This document shows positions 23,187-34,878 of a stretch of DNA of 63,203 nt, piece after piece. Made by a program: the position numbers and the translations under genes. The notes beneath the pieces are model-generated. The model worked only from the letters and a program-made list of their open reading frames with translations. It was not told where the DNA came from and did no database searches. This DNA comes from Gyrodactylus bullatarudis (Eukaryota; Platyhelminthes; Monogenea; Gyrodactylidea; Gyrodactylidae): the NCBI GenBank assembly GCA_012064415.1, contig SSNU01000177.1:1-63203 (forward strand), read 5' to 3'. The first letter of the stretch is position 1; each line of letters starts with the position of its first letter.

Positions 23187-24050
23187 GACTTGGATGAAAT
23201 TTCGTAAAACTGTTGAAACCGCCTGTAATTTTGTTTAAATAATCTATGAGCTATTTCTAAATCATTCCACCATGTCTGGCTGAGTCAACTCTTTAAATGA
23301 TTCTTGTATCATATAAACAAAATTTCGAAAATTTTCAAATCTTGAACGTTTTTTAATCTTATTCTTGTTAATTATATTCGATTTTATTAACTTTATGCAG
23401 TTATAAATAGTTTAAATATTTTATTTAATGGATGGAACTGCTCATTGATTTCATGCATTAAAAATATACCTTGTTTTGGATTAACTATTTAGCTTCTATG
23501 GAAATTAATCTTATTATCTCTGAACATTGATAAGTTTAATCATTTCGATCAAAAAGAATCATGAATTAGGGAATTCTACTTCCTTCGGTAAAAGTTCAAA
23601 TATCTATGGCATTCTTATGCCTGGCTAGCAAAAATGTAGCATGATAGCAAACTGAGATAGTTTGTGATATACTATCAAAAAATAATTATGAAAAAATGTT
23701 TCAAAATCATTGAAAAAAGTCAGTTTGAACAAAGGGTTAATATTCTCTTGATTTATATTTTCATTAAAAAGATCTTAATCTCTTACATTCAAAATCCAAG
23801 ATATGAAAAACTATTTAAATAAAATATTTAAACTATTTATAACTGCATAAAGTTAATAAAATCGAATATAATTAACAAGAATAAGATTAAAAAACGTTCA
23901 AGATTTGAAAATTTCGGAAATTTTGTTTATATGATACAAGAATCATTTAAAGAGTTGACTCAGCCAGACATGGTGGAATGATTTAGAAATAGCTCATAGA
24001 TTATTTAAACAAAATTACAGGCGGTTTCAACAGTTTTACGAAAGCCTACT
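23187..24050. mobile_element. Family B-related palindromic element, 229-bp arms
   Basis: The arms 23200-23428 and 23815-24043 are inverted repeats with very few mismatches, separated by a 386-bp loop with no coding potential. The left end begins with the family B terminus TTAGACTTGGATGAAATTTC (23186 onward). The right end has lost the corresponding terminus. Arm segments such as GAACGTTTTTTAATC and CATTCCACCATGTCTGGC are also related to the B copy at 24377 and to a scrap at 35750-35880. Confidence 0.75.
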
Positions 24051-24376
24051 AAATATTATTTTGCATTGTGGTAAAATAGGAAAAAATGTGCATCTAATCA
24101 ATAAAATATATTTTAGATTCAAAAGATATATGAATTCTACGGGTATGATTTCTTGATAAAAGTTTCATTCTTTTTTTCACAGATTTTTCAGGATTTTCGA
24201 AAAAACATTCATTAAATTCTCTTTTCATATTAAATTGTCAGAACTCTTCAATAAAGAAATTTAACTGAATAAATCTCAGTTCAATCGAAATAATGTTATT
24301 TCTTCTTCTTCTAGAAAATTGGTTGATATATTATTTTCAGATTCTTTAAACCAGAATTATGGCTTAACCATATGTA

Positions 24377-24867
24377 TTAGACTTGGATGAAATTTTGCAA
24401 AATTACTTAAATTGCCCATCGATATAAAAAAACTGATCTTCATGTATTTAAATATAATCCCACCAAATTTCGCTTCAAAATACCTCTCCATGCTTCTGGA
24501 ATAGGATAAACAAAATTGTGAAAATTTTTAAATTCTAAACGTTTTTTGTCCGATCAAAATTGTAATATTTATGAAAAATAAGAGAAATTTCGTTTTGAGC
24601 TATTGAAAAAAAATTTTAATTGGGTTAAAGTCATTTTTACAACTTTTGGTAAAGAAATAATATGAATTCAAGTTAAAATTATAAATATAAAACAATAAAA
24701 AACGCTCTAAATTTGAAAATTTTCACAAATTTGTTTATCTTATCCCAGAAGCATGGACAGTTATTTTGAAGCGAAATTTCCTGAGATCATATCAAAATAC
24801 TTAAAGATTAGATTTGTCATATCGATGGGCGATTTAAGAAATTTTGCAAAATTTCGTCCAAGTCTAA
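24377..24867. mobile_element. TIR element family B, full length
   Basis: A 491-bp element. Termini TTAGACTTGGATGAAATTTT and its inverse (AAATTTCGTCCAAGTCTAA) are clear. The inversion continues through TTGCCCATCGATAT facing ATATCGATGGGCGA. TATGTA flanks both sides (24371-24376 and 24868-24873), either a 6-bp duplication or a TA duplication with matching neighbours. No transposase frame: a MITE. Confidence 0.85.
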
Positions 24868-24873
24868 TATGTA

Positions 24874-26284
24874 TGACTCACCTACTAATGTAAGTTTTGT
24901 ACACCAAATGATCAGATTAAAATGTCTGACGATTTGGTACGCGCCAAAGTATTGCAAATAAAAAAGGTCTTGTCTGAGACTAAGTTTTTTCGTTATTACA
25001 ATGAATAATCAGAGTCAAAGATCTGTTGAGAAAGTGGCTGTAGTAGGATCAAAAATTTTCGTTCATTTAATTAATGAAAAATGGGGAATAAAAAGTTCTT
25101 TCGATTGTTCTCAGAGGTAAGACAAGCCCTTTTTAATTTCTGATACTCTGGCGCGCACCAAATAGTCAGAATTTTCTTTCTGATAAACTCTGATCATTTG
25201 GTGCATGTGATATAATCAATATTCCTCTGCTTAAAATAACTTACTGAGCTTCCATTATTGCAATGAGAGTAAAGTTAATATCAGATTCTCTTACATTAAT
25301 CAATTGAATAAGAATTGTGTATTAATCTTTTGAGAATCATGTGCTATATATAATCTAGCATAACTTTCATACTCATTCATTTGAGTGTACTTTAAATGTA
25401 ACTCTGTGTGTACTACAGAAAAAAGTTTTTCCAAGAGAACTTCCCGTTACTCTCTCTTAGAAATGAGAAAAAAATTCCTTATCTCAAATTCCATCTTGAA
25501 TAAATAATCCAATGTTTCTGTTCAAATATTTAATCATTTTTTATTCAAAATTAATTTCTTTCATTCTCCATCAGAATAATAATAATAATACTCGCTGAGA
25601 ATATGTATTTATTTATCAGTTTGTTAGTTGGTACACTTGGTTAAATACAGTAAATATACGATTAACTCTAAATGATCAGAGAGGGTGAACGAAAAAATTA
25701 ATATAAAGAAGAGAAAAACATGTTTCACCAAGAACGCTGTTGTGAACATTATTTACATATTGTCACGAAAAGAATTAGAAGCTGTATCGAATTGGATGTA
25801 CTTTTTCTTATACATTTAATGAGAAGAAGCCATTTATGATGGTGTTAGTATGTATCCAAATGATTCTAGAGACAGTGGAAAAATTAAAATCAAAAAATTC
25901 AACTAGATTTGTCTCCCATAATGGAATGAGTCTAAAGAAAATTTACAATCCCTTTTTCCATCTCTAAATAGTTTAGCATGAGGGTGAAACTATAGTATAA
26001 GTTCTTGCTTGGTCTTTGAAGGCGTGAAATTTAATGTGAGTCTCTGATTTAGTAATTTGAGGTTTGACTAAAATTACTGTATTTATTACATAGAAATTGT
26101 GCATTTTTTGCACAAATAAAAAAAATTAAATTTCATGATTAGCATAATAAATTAAGCTGTTATCGATAAATTTATAATTTTCACATAAATCTCATGTTAT
26201 GGAAATTTTCTGGTGCATTAAAAAAATGTTTTTTGGTAAAAATTAGGAAAGTTGACGCATTTTTTCTATTATTTGTACTAACCG
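24874..26284. other. Unassigned DNA with a facing-repeat scrap
   Basis: Near 24905-25200 the phrase around ACCAAATGATCAGA is mirrored by a TCTGATCATTTGGTGC segment, suggesting another decayed inverted-repeat element of about 300 bp (24895-25206). The rest of the stretch shows no gene or repeat I can name. Confidence 0.35.
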
Positions 26285-26291
26285 CTAATTT

Positions 26292-26433
26292 CTAGAACAT
26301 TTGCCCCCTCTTGTTCTGCAGTAATTTTTCTGAATGACAAGGAGACTAGGAGAGCTTTTTCATGTCATCGATAATAAAAAGACAACACGATTCAAAGTAA
26401 ACTTAGAGAGAACTATGAGGGGGCAAATGTTCT
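26292..26433. mobile_element. Small MITE with 17-bp TIRs
   Basis: AGAACATTTGCCCCCTC (26294-26310) and its exact inverse (26417-26433) bracket about 140 bp. CTAATTT occurs directly on both sides (26285-26291 and 26434-26440) and may be the target duplication. Too short to code for a protein. It abuts the large inverted repeat that begins at 26444. Confidence 0.7.
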
Positions 26434-26443
26434 CTAATTTAAC

Positions 26444-27163
26444 CATAAGCAGTATTTTCATTTGATTTCATAAATTACTAAACGATTTATGCTAGGTAAA
26501 GGTGAAACTAATTTTTCTTCGAACAACTCTTAAAAAATCTCCAAAATATTCATGGTTTGAATTGTAGCTTTGAGTGTTTAGCTAAATTGCGGGACTTTTC
26601 TACTTCTCCGGGTTATAATTAAAATTGAAAAATGGCTTTGGTAACGTATTCACCAAGACTAGAGGAGAGACAAGAGAATGAAAATTGCTAAGCGGTTTGT
26701 CTACAGTTAAAATCAGGTGGTCGTGTTGATAATTTTTCTAAAAGATATATTTTAGTTTGACACGATTTTTTAAAACTGGTATAAAAATTTATGGTGATTC
26801 CAAGGAGTGAGATTTTTTTTTAATCAGATAGATAAGATTTGTTTGACACTTAAAAAACATATCTTTTAGAAAAATTATCAACACGACCACCTGATTTTAA
26901 CTGTAGACAAACCGCTTAGCAATTTTCATTCTCTTGTCTCTCCTCTAGTCTTGGTGAATACGTTACCAAAGCCATTTTTCAATTTTAATTATAACCCGGA
27001 GAAGTAGAAAAGTCCCGCAATTTAGCTAAACACTCAAAGCTACAATTCAAACCATGAATATTTTGGAGATTTTTTAAGAGTTGTTCGAAGAAAAATTAGT
27101 TTCACCTTTACCTAGCATAAATCGTTTAGTAATTTATGAAATCAAATGAAAATACTGCTTATG
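26444..27163. repeat. Perfect long inverted repeat, 305-bp arms
   Basis: The arms 26444-26748 and 26859-27163 appear identical by eye over their full length as inverse complements, with a 110-bp spacer. The spacer holds a direct repeat of GTTTGACAC. Arms with no visible mismatch imply recent formation or ongoing gene conversion. A transcript would form a 305-bp duplex. No TIR signature shared with families A-E and no coding potential. Confidence 0.9.
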
Positions 27164-27639
27164 ATCAAAGTGAACTGAATCTTTGTTTGTTTTATAAATA
27201 CAATCTGTGAAGAAAGCAAAGCATAACTGCTGCATAACGATATCGAATGTAATGTAATATAAAAGCAACATTATCTTAGTTTGGTTGTATATTTTCAACA
27301 TCATGTAAAGTAATTTATCAATCTTAATTATAATACTAGTATTGATATCGAAGCCTCTCTCATGTATTTATGAGGAAATATACTAGAATATTCATCATTT
27401 AGTTGCCATTCCTGATAACATTACAGCGAATTCATCTTGAAAAAATAATGTTTACATATCATCAGGATTGATCTGCCAGATATACCGTTATCAAACTTGT
27501 ATCATTAGCTGTATTTTTTAAAACTGATATACAATTCTAATGCATTTTCTATGATTTTAAATTAGAAATCTGATACCAAGAATTTATTTCATAAAACTTA
27601 TTAGACTCAAACTTTCAGAATGCCACAATCATATCAACT
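27164..27639. other. No feature seen
   Basis: AT-rich spacer without recognisable content. Confidence 0.35.
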
Positions 27640-28175
27640 GAGTTTAAATCTCGATATTTTCTTCGAAAATTTTGAATTTTTCAGAATCATTTTGCCTATT
27701 TTAACCATTTAAAGAAAAAATTCTGAACTAGAATTATTTTTATGAAAAATATGGCCATTTTTTAATTTTCGATTTGGCGCCATCCCATTTTTCGATCTTT
27801 TAACTGAAATTTTTTTTGATTTGAAAGTGAGAGGGTGGCTAAAAGAGGTTTTTCAGGATCAGAATTAGACAAGAAAATTAATTTTGCTAAAAGCTCATTA
27901 TCGTTTGGGAGCTGCATTACGATTTTTTAATCCTTTTCACTACATGAAAGTCAATAAAATTTCAAAATCCCTCGAAAATGGTAAAATTTTGGAAATTCAA
28001 AGGTGATATTCGGCTTTCTTGTCTAATTCTGATCATGAAAACTTATTTTGATCACCCTCTCACCTCATCAATAAAAATAGAATTTTGGCGCCAAATCAAA
28101 AATTTAAAAATTACCATATTTAAAAATAAAATAATTATGAGACTTTTGTAAAATACATAAATTTTATCTTCACAT
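27640..28175. mobile_element. TIR element family C (moderately preserved)
   Basis: Facing blocks are visible. The left side has GAAAGTGAGAGGGTGGCTAA and GGATCAGAATTAGACAAGAA. The right side has TTCTTGTCTAATTCTGATCA and GATCACCCTCTCACCTC. Further out are a GGCGCCA segment on each side and an ATTTTTGTAAAAAT-like end near 28150. The outermost termini are eroded, so the limits are approximate. Non-coding. Confidence 0.65.
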
Positions 28176-28645
28176 AGTTTGCGACTAATTCCAACATTCA
28201 ATTAATTTTTTTGAAAACTATACTATACTTCCCAGAGTCATAGGTAGAAAGTAAGATAACTCGAGTAATCATACCCTTAGAATTCAAATATACAATCGCC
28301 TGAACTCTATCTGCAAAAGCTACAAAAATAGCCTTTTTTTGGATCAAAAGATGGATCATTCTTTAATCGGTAACTTCTGAATCAAAAATAACTGCAGTAA
28401 AACTGTAGATTCATAGTCAGAATATTCAAAAACCATTGGATAGACAAAAGTTTGAATGCAAGTCATGAAAAAAAAAATTCTCTGGGACTTCAAGGGTTAA
28501 CCCTTAATATCTCACAGAAACAAGAAATGAAATGCTGATGACTAAAAGAGAACTTATTCAGTTAGACCTACGATGGAAGTAAAGAAAAGTTAATAACTAT
28601 TAGTTATGGAGTATTAAAGCTTGGATCTCGAAATAACTGGAGGTA

Positions 28646-28797
28646 TAGTCGGTTCCAAAACTGAGTGAACATTTTAATTCATAGCCTATCAGATTTCGTA
28701 TCGCCTATCAGAATGTATAATATGCATTGAATATTTGGAATATACCATGTGGATAAATTCCAAGAACTCAATGTTCACTCAGTTTTGGAATCGACGG
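28646..28797. mobile_element. Small palindromic MITE, TA duplication
   Basis: A 152-bp element with about 28-bp imperfect TIRs centred on TTCCAAAACTGAGTGAACAT and its inverse. TA flanks it at 28644-28645 and 28798-28799, typical of mariner-type mobilisation. Non-coding. Confidence 0.75.
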
Positions 28798-28799
28798 TA

Positions 28800-30160
28800 C
28801 TGAGAAACATAGGAAAGACTTTATGTTTTACGATAATATGATCTGAAACCTCGATTCTTTCAACTAGAGATTACTATCAATTATGAGGAAAAAGATTCTA
28901 GGGATATTTTCATTTGATATTTATCAAAATTAGACATTATTACTGGGGAATATTTTCTAGTATTTTTTCACTAGAAAATATAGAGATCTCTTTTCATGTT
29001 TTTTTCTTGATACGTATTTAAGAATGAATAATATACACAAAAAGAATAAACTGGCTCCAAACTATACAAACTCGATATAGGAATGCATAAATCTCATATT
29101 TTTATGGAAAGGAAATGCCAAAATCCTATGTAGGTCAAATGAAAGTGGGATAAATTACCTTGGAAAAAGTATTAAATTTACATTTGTAATAATCTAAATC
29201 CAGAAATATCTTTAATATCAAATTATCGTTAGTATTAAAAAGGTAAAACAATAGATATAGAGTAAATGCTACACTTCTCAGATTATTTTATTAAACGGGA
29301 AGTTTCACAAGCATGAAGACCTGGGTTCTGAATCAAACTTTAACGTATAGGTTCTTCGGTTTATTGACATAGAAAATACATATTCTTGATTAATTCTGGA
29401 ATCTTTACAAAAATTTTGACTTTTACATCAAAGACTCAAGCATTAAGAAAAGAAATTTTGAAGTCTTTGATTTTGATTTCGAGTTGGTGCGTTTGTCAAA
29501 TTTTTTTGATTTAGAGGTGTGAACGGAATCAGACGTTATGTTTCAGAATAAAAATTAGACAAGTAAACGAAATTTGAAATGGTCTCGGATTAACCTAATC
29601 TATAAAATTTCGAACAGTAAAAATTGTCAAAAACATAGAAATTAGACCTTCTCAAGATATTGAGGTACTCCTAAAATCTCAACAATCATTTTTGTTTTTC
29701 TTGTCAATTGGGGATAGGATCCTGCAGAATTCTTATTGTCAGAATTGTTCTTATAAATTTAAATCTTGCGCCGAAATATTTTAATTAATTTCAGTAAAAT
29801 AACTGCATTTAATGTTTTTATAGATAAATTTTCTTGTAAATTACTATCAATTTTAACACAGTATTAACCATTGAAAAAAATTTAGTCATTATCTATAACA
29901 GGCTGTGGTAAATTAACAAGATACAGATTTTTTCTATAGAAATATTTAATTTTCTTTTGTTGAAGTTTAATATAAAATTCGCACAAGTTTTATTTTGGTT
30001 CTGATTCTGAAGGATCCTAATTGGGGATCTTGAAAAATGACCTTTAATCCCTTTCACAATTTGAAATCAAAGAAATTTTTCAACTCAAAATCTCAATGAA
30101 AAAATGATATTTTTGTAAAAATCATAAAATGCCATATTTATCGAAAAAAACTTTGTTTTG
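28800..30160. other. Unassigned DNA plus a decayed family C copy
   Basis: From about 29395 to 30150 there is a heavily eroded family C palindrome (left TTTACAAAAATTTTGAC, right ATGATATTTTTGTAAAAATC). The part before 29395 has no recognisable content. Confidence 0.35.
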
Positions 30161-30313
30161 AAATCACAGTAGTTCCATAATCAAGTTGGATTCTATCCAT
30201 AATTAAAACTTAAGAAGATTGATTTCGAATGACTAAAGGAATTAGAATAGTGGGAACACAAAAAAAGACTTGTAATTTTTAAATTTCTTATCAAGAAATC
30301 TTATCTCTCTCAG

Positions 30314-30401
30314 AGGGCGAAAAGATTGTCAATTCACCCTTCAAGCGTATTAACTTGGCAACTATCTAAGAGCATGTCTAGTACAAATAGCTGGCTGAAA
30401 G
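30314..30401 (+). other. Exon-like island
   Basis: A pyrimidine-rich acceptor (TTATCTCTCTCAG), then 88 bp that is GC-richer than its surroundings, then a GT donor (AAAG then GTAAAA). Open only in the phase-0 frame, giving HPSSVLTWQLSKSM then SWLK. The pattern is loosely like a fibronectin-III beta-strand segment (hydrophobic VLTW), but this is too short to assign. It may belong to an unseen gene or be chance. Confidence 0.2.
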
Positions 30402-31198
30402 GTAAAAAATTGCACAAAAAAGGTCATCATTTTTATCATGGTGATTATTATTTATTTTCTTCTATAGTGTTAATTAATTTCCCATTCATATATGCCCTTT
30501 GCCATGATGAGGTGTACAGATAGTAATGCAGAGGAATTATACTAAAGTATATTATTATGAGTAACACATGTAAAGATTGCAAGATACACTTTAAGTCTAT
30601 GTAATGATATAAAAGATAAAATTATTATTTCAGCCAATAGGAATCAAGTATTCACTATCAACCAATCAGAGTAGAGATGCAAGTTAAACTAAAATTTTTT
30701 AAATACTTAGACATAATATGTACAATGTGAGTTAATAGAAAAATCATTTGCCTATTTGGATTTACTCTCAACGTATAAATTATTCTCTTCAAAAGAAGTT
30801 CCAGACTGTCGTCTTTGAAAAGGGAAAGTTAATTAATCATTTCTTACAATAATCGAATGGCAGTGCCTGTTCTCCACTAATATCATCTGTGAGTGCCTTT
30901 TGATGTTTTTTTATGCTTGCATGTCTTCATATGCAGTTTTTCTTCTTTTTCTACTGATTGCATAATGTCTGACAATTTGATGACTCATGCCAATATTTTT
31001 TAGAAAATGATAATTATCATTAATTGAACGTCTATGTTGGTTGTTTCTGCCAAGTAACTGTTTAAATTTATACATTCATGTGAAAACACTTTGTTTCTTC
31101 TTCTTCTGTCTGAAGTAAAAAAATAAAACCTGATAATCGGAATAAATCAGGAATTTCTTGTCTATAATTTAAGAATAATATTACTAAACCTAGGCGTA
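30402..31198. other. No feature seen
   Basis: AT-rich DNA with no repeat copy or credible gene. Confidence 0.35.
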
Positions 31199-31480
31199 AT
31201 TAAAGCTGGTAGTTGACATGAGAATTTACAAAAAGCTCGATGTTTTTTCCCTGATTGTTATTTAAAAATAATTTTTTGAATTCCATCATGAAATGATCCA
31301 ATAAACTGCTGAAAAAAATCAATCTGAAAAAAATGTTCAAACTGAAAATCTTTTATCAATTCCAAAGATTCAAAGCAATGCAATGCTGATATTTGGGATC
31401 AGGCTAAGAAAAAATAGATTTTGATAATATTGGTCAAATTAAATTTTTTTCGATAAAAGTTCCATAAAGCCCTGTTCTTT
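31199..31480. mobile_element. TIR-A2 relic, left portion
   Basis: Starts with a mutated A2 terminus (AAAGCTGGTAGTTGACATGA) followed by GAGAATTTACAAAAAGCTCG and, further in, the GATATTTGGGATCAGG-like inner block. The right half is missing. Confidence 0.5.
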
Positions 31481-34388
31481 TAAGTTTTTATGAATGACAT
31501 GAATTTTAGTTAGTTTCTCATGAAATATCTTTCATTCAATAAATAAGATAATTTTTCCTTTATTCTGTAAGACGATTTACGCCTGAGGCACAAGAATCGT
31601 CAATTGCTCAAATAAATACAATGAATCTGGAGTATCTTTTGTCTAGAATGATATTTGCTCTCATTTTACTAGGCAATACATAAATTTCTATCCTTTTTAT
31701 TAAATTCATGTACTATTATTACAAGATGAAAATGTAATAATTTAATTTAGACAAATATTTAAAAATAAGAATATGTATTTTCATAAAGAAATATGCTCAA
31801 GGAATGCAAACTCATGAGACAGGTAATTTATATTTCTTTTTTCTTCAACTACCATTGCACGTGGATGCTGTAGAGATTTATAACTATGTGGGATATTAAT
31901 TATAAAACAATAGAAGTCATTACTACTTGTACCAAGTTCAAAAGTTCAATGTAAATTTGAGTGTGCGCGCTTCTCTTCCTCGTATTTTTGAGGACATAAA
32001 AATTCCTGAGACATGACGATCTATCTAAACCCATTATTCTTCTCCCCTGGGATATTTAGGTGTCTTTTATATATTCACTGCAGAGTATTTTTGTTTTATT
32101 TTCATTTAGAATGTCAATGTTTAATAGCCGTAGGTGGAAAATTGGCAAATTCATATCCTGATTTGTTGTTGTCAAGGTAATTAATTAACAGAAGTTATAT
32201 ATCATTTTCAAATAAATAAATTCTCTCTTGTATTGTTGATCATTGATTTGACTGAGTTGACTTAAATAAATTTTCTTAGAACAATTGGAATATATTTCTT
32301 ACATTGAAAATTTCATTGGAAACTTACATATTACGACTCAATTTTAAAATTTCACACGAAACAGTGAACTTTATTATTTACCCAGATTAGCTGTGTTTAA
32401 TTAATCGTGATGATCCCAGATGTAGATTTGTAAACAATCTTTAGAAGTGAAATGTATTCAACTTTTCGAAAAAATTCCTTGTAGATTTTGTTTCCAAACT
32501 TTTTTTCTGTTCTTACCTTGATGCAATAATCCCTACGTATCACAGGGGAAAAGAATGTTTTGAAATAAATACAAATATCTCCAAACTCTATCCTTCATCC
32601 ATTGCATCATAAAAAGCACTTTTTGTTCAAAAAACTTCGTTCGTTTTTTTAATATATAAACAAAGTTGATTATTCTGCCAAGTGCATTATATTCGAATAT
32701 ATAAAGAAAAATTCTTGGATCAAATGAAAATAAAAATATGAGGGGGAAATTTTTTTTCTCTACAAGACAATCCCTCGGGTCACCTCTATTTACAAGCTAA
32801 GAAGGATATTTTAGCAAATAAGAGGGGGTATGTGACAATGTTATGGCCAGATAAAACACATGGATCATCAGATTTTATGATTATTTTCTTTTATCATGAC
32901 AAAAATATATTTTTCCTTACCATTAGCGAAAAATGGTCGTATATATATGTTTGAGAACAAATTCAACTAGGTAATATAAATACAATAGTTTGGTTATCAA
33001 TGTTTTATTGAGAAATAATAGAAAATTTGTTCATAAAAAATTTGTCATTATCATGTGAGACATGTATAGACAACGAAAATCGTCTTCTGTATGATAAAAA
33101 GTTAAGGTTATTGAAATACAATTCTAATCATCATAGACTAGATTAGACATTAATAAAGCTCATAGATGGATGAAATAATAAATTCTGATGAATAGACAAT
33201 ATTTAAGAAATTAATTTAATTTATTTCCTACATATTATTATTATTATTCAAGAGAAATCATGATCATTTATCATTTCTGAGATGCCTTTTCTTATCGATA
33301 AAGGCCTCTTGATGGCATTCTGAATTAACATCAATCTTAAGACAATTTTAATATTAAATTCGATGCATTAAAATAATTGAAGAATACTTTTTCTCGTACA
33401 TATAAAGAAGAGAAGTTAATATTTTTACTAAATACTCCGGAACAATTAAAAAATTGCCTACAATAATTGCGAGCTTTAGTACCGTAAAAATTTCAGCCCC
33501 CCATTTGATAATTGAGTTATTTACAACTGTAACTTTTGAGTGCAAATACCTCAGGAGTTCATCTCAATTAAAATCAAAGATTTTTTAGTTACAGTAACAC
33601 CATAAACAGAGGGGAAACCATTTTGAACCATGATGTATTATTATCATTTCAATTTCCAATGTACTTAGCTGTTATAAATATTTAGATATCTTTTTTGGAT
33701 GATGTATTAGGATTTTCTGATCGTAAAACTTTCATAAATGCATACACATGTGTAAACAAATACGATATTTACATAACCTTAGCTTTGGGATTTTTTAAAA
33801 TAAATTTATTGACGTTCATTCAGATTTATTGAGGTCGAATTCTGTATTTGAATGATTCCTTTTTTGCAAATAAAATTTTAAATTACAAGAAAAATATTAA
33901 TATAATTTATCAAAGAAGAACTGGTCTCTTCCGACTCTTATAAAAAATTCAACTTGATATTTTGAATTGTGAATGGTGATTAAATCTACCCTAGGGATAG
34001 ATTAACTATCTTCTTATTATATGATTCTTTAACATGCTGGTACTAATTGGGGAAAGCAAAGAGGGAAAAAACATGAAAAGTCACTCAGGCTAAATATTTC
34101 ATAATGGAATTGCGCACAGAAATTTCTTTTGAACTATGTCTGAACGAATAAAATAATTTTTCTTCTTTTAACGTTTGATAAAAAAAGTCACGGTAGACAC
34201 AAATGCATGACTAATAATACCGTTTTGTTATACACTACAGTAATTCTTTTCTATTCCCCTTTTTTGTTACATTTTTTAAGATAAACTCACAACGGGAACA
34301 AACATGAATTGACCAGAAATTGTGTGATGTACACATGGGAATCATCCGGGGAAAACAAGTTATCGTTCAATCGCATGAACTATTTATA
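31481..34388. other. Unassigned AT-rich DNA
   Basis: No gene, RNA or repeat copy could be supported. A short exon-like piece at 32110-32176 (acceptor TTTCATTTAG, donor CAAG then GTAATT) is open in a single frame (CQCLIAVGGKLANSYPDLLL) and phase-compatible with the signal-peptide island at 22826, but has no other support. Confidence 0.3.
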
Positions 34389-34390
34389 TA

Positions 34391-34876
34391 AAGCTAGTTA
34401 ATATGAAGATGGGAATTTATGATTTTTACAAAATTCTTATTTTTTTCATCAAGAAATCGAATTTGATCAAGATTTTTTAGAATCTAGATCATGAGGCCCT
34501 CTTTCGAGATATGGAGAAAAAATTTTTAGAAAAAATCAAATTTTAAGGAAAAAACGGCAAATTCGAAATCTTGAAATGGCGCCAAATTCCCATTTTTTGA
34601 ACTTTTGAGAGGAAAATTTTTGTTGATTTCATTGAGAGAGAGAATGATCAAAAATTGATTCTCAGGATTAAAATTAGTCAATTTGGCGCTACTTAAAGAT
34701 TTCAAATTTGCCGTATTTTCCTTAAAAATTGATTTTTTCTAAATTTTTTTTCTCCATATCTTGAAAGAGGGCCTCATGATCTAGATTCCAAAAAATCTTT
34801 ATCAAATTCGGTTTCTTGATGAAAAAATAAGAATTTTGTAAAAATCATAAATTCCCATCTTTATATTAACTAGGTG
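34391..34876. mobile_element. TIR element family A1, best-preserved copy
   Basis: A 486-bp reference copy. The left arm starts AAGCTAGTTAATATGAAGAT and the right arm ends ATATTAACTAGGTG. The arms match as inverse complements for over 200 bp, including GATCATGAGGCCCTCTTTC facing GAAAGAGGGCCTCATGATC and the TGGCGCCAAATT segment facing a shortened AATTTGGCGCTA. TA flanks both ends (34389-34390 and 34877-34878). The central spacer holds the shared GATCAAAAATTGATT block. No transposase. Confidence 0.9.
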
Positions 34877-34878
34877 TA

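Noticed and set aside
26292..27163. MITE and the adjacent 305-bp inverted repeat as a single element
   Set aside because: Each has its own complete symmetry, and the MITE has its own candidate CTAATTT duplication ending before the repeat begins.
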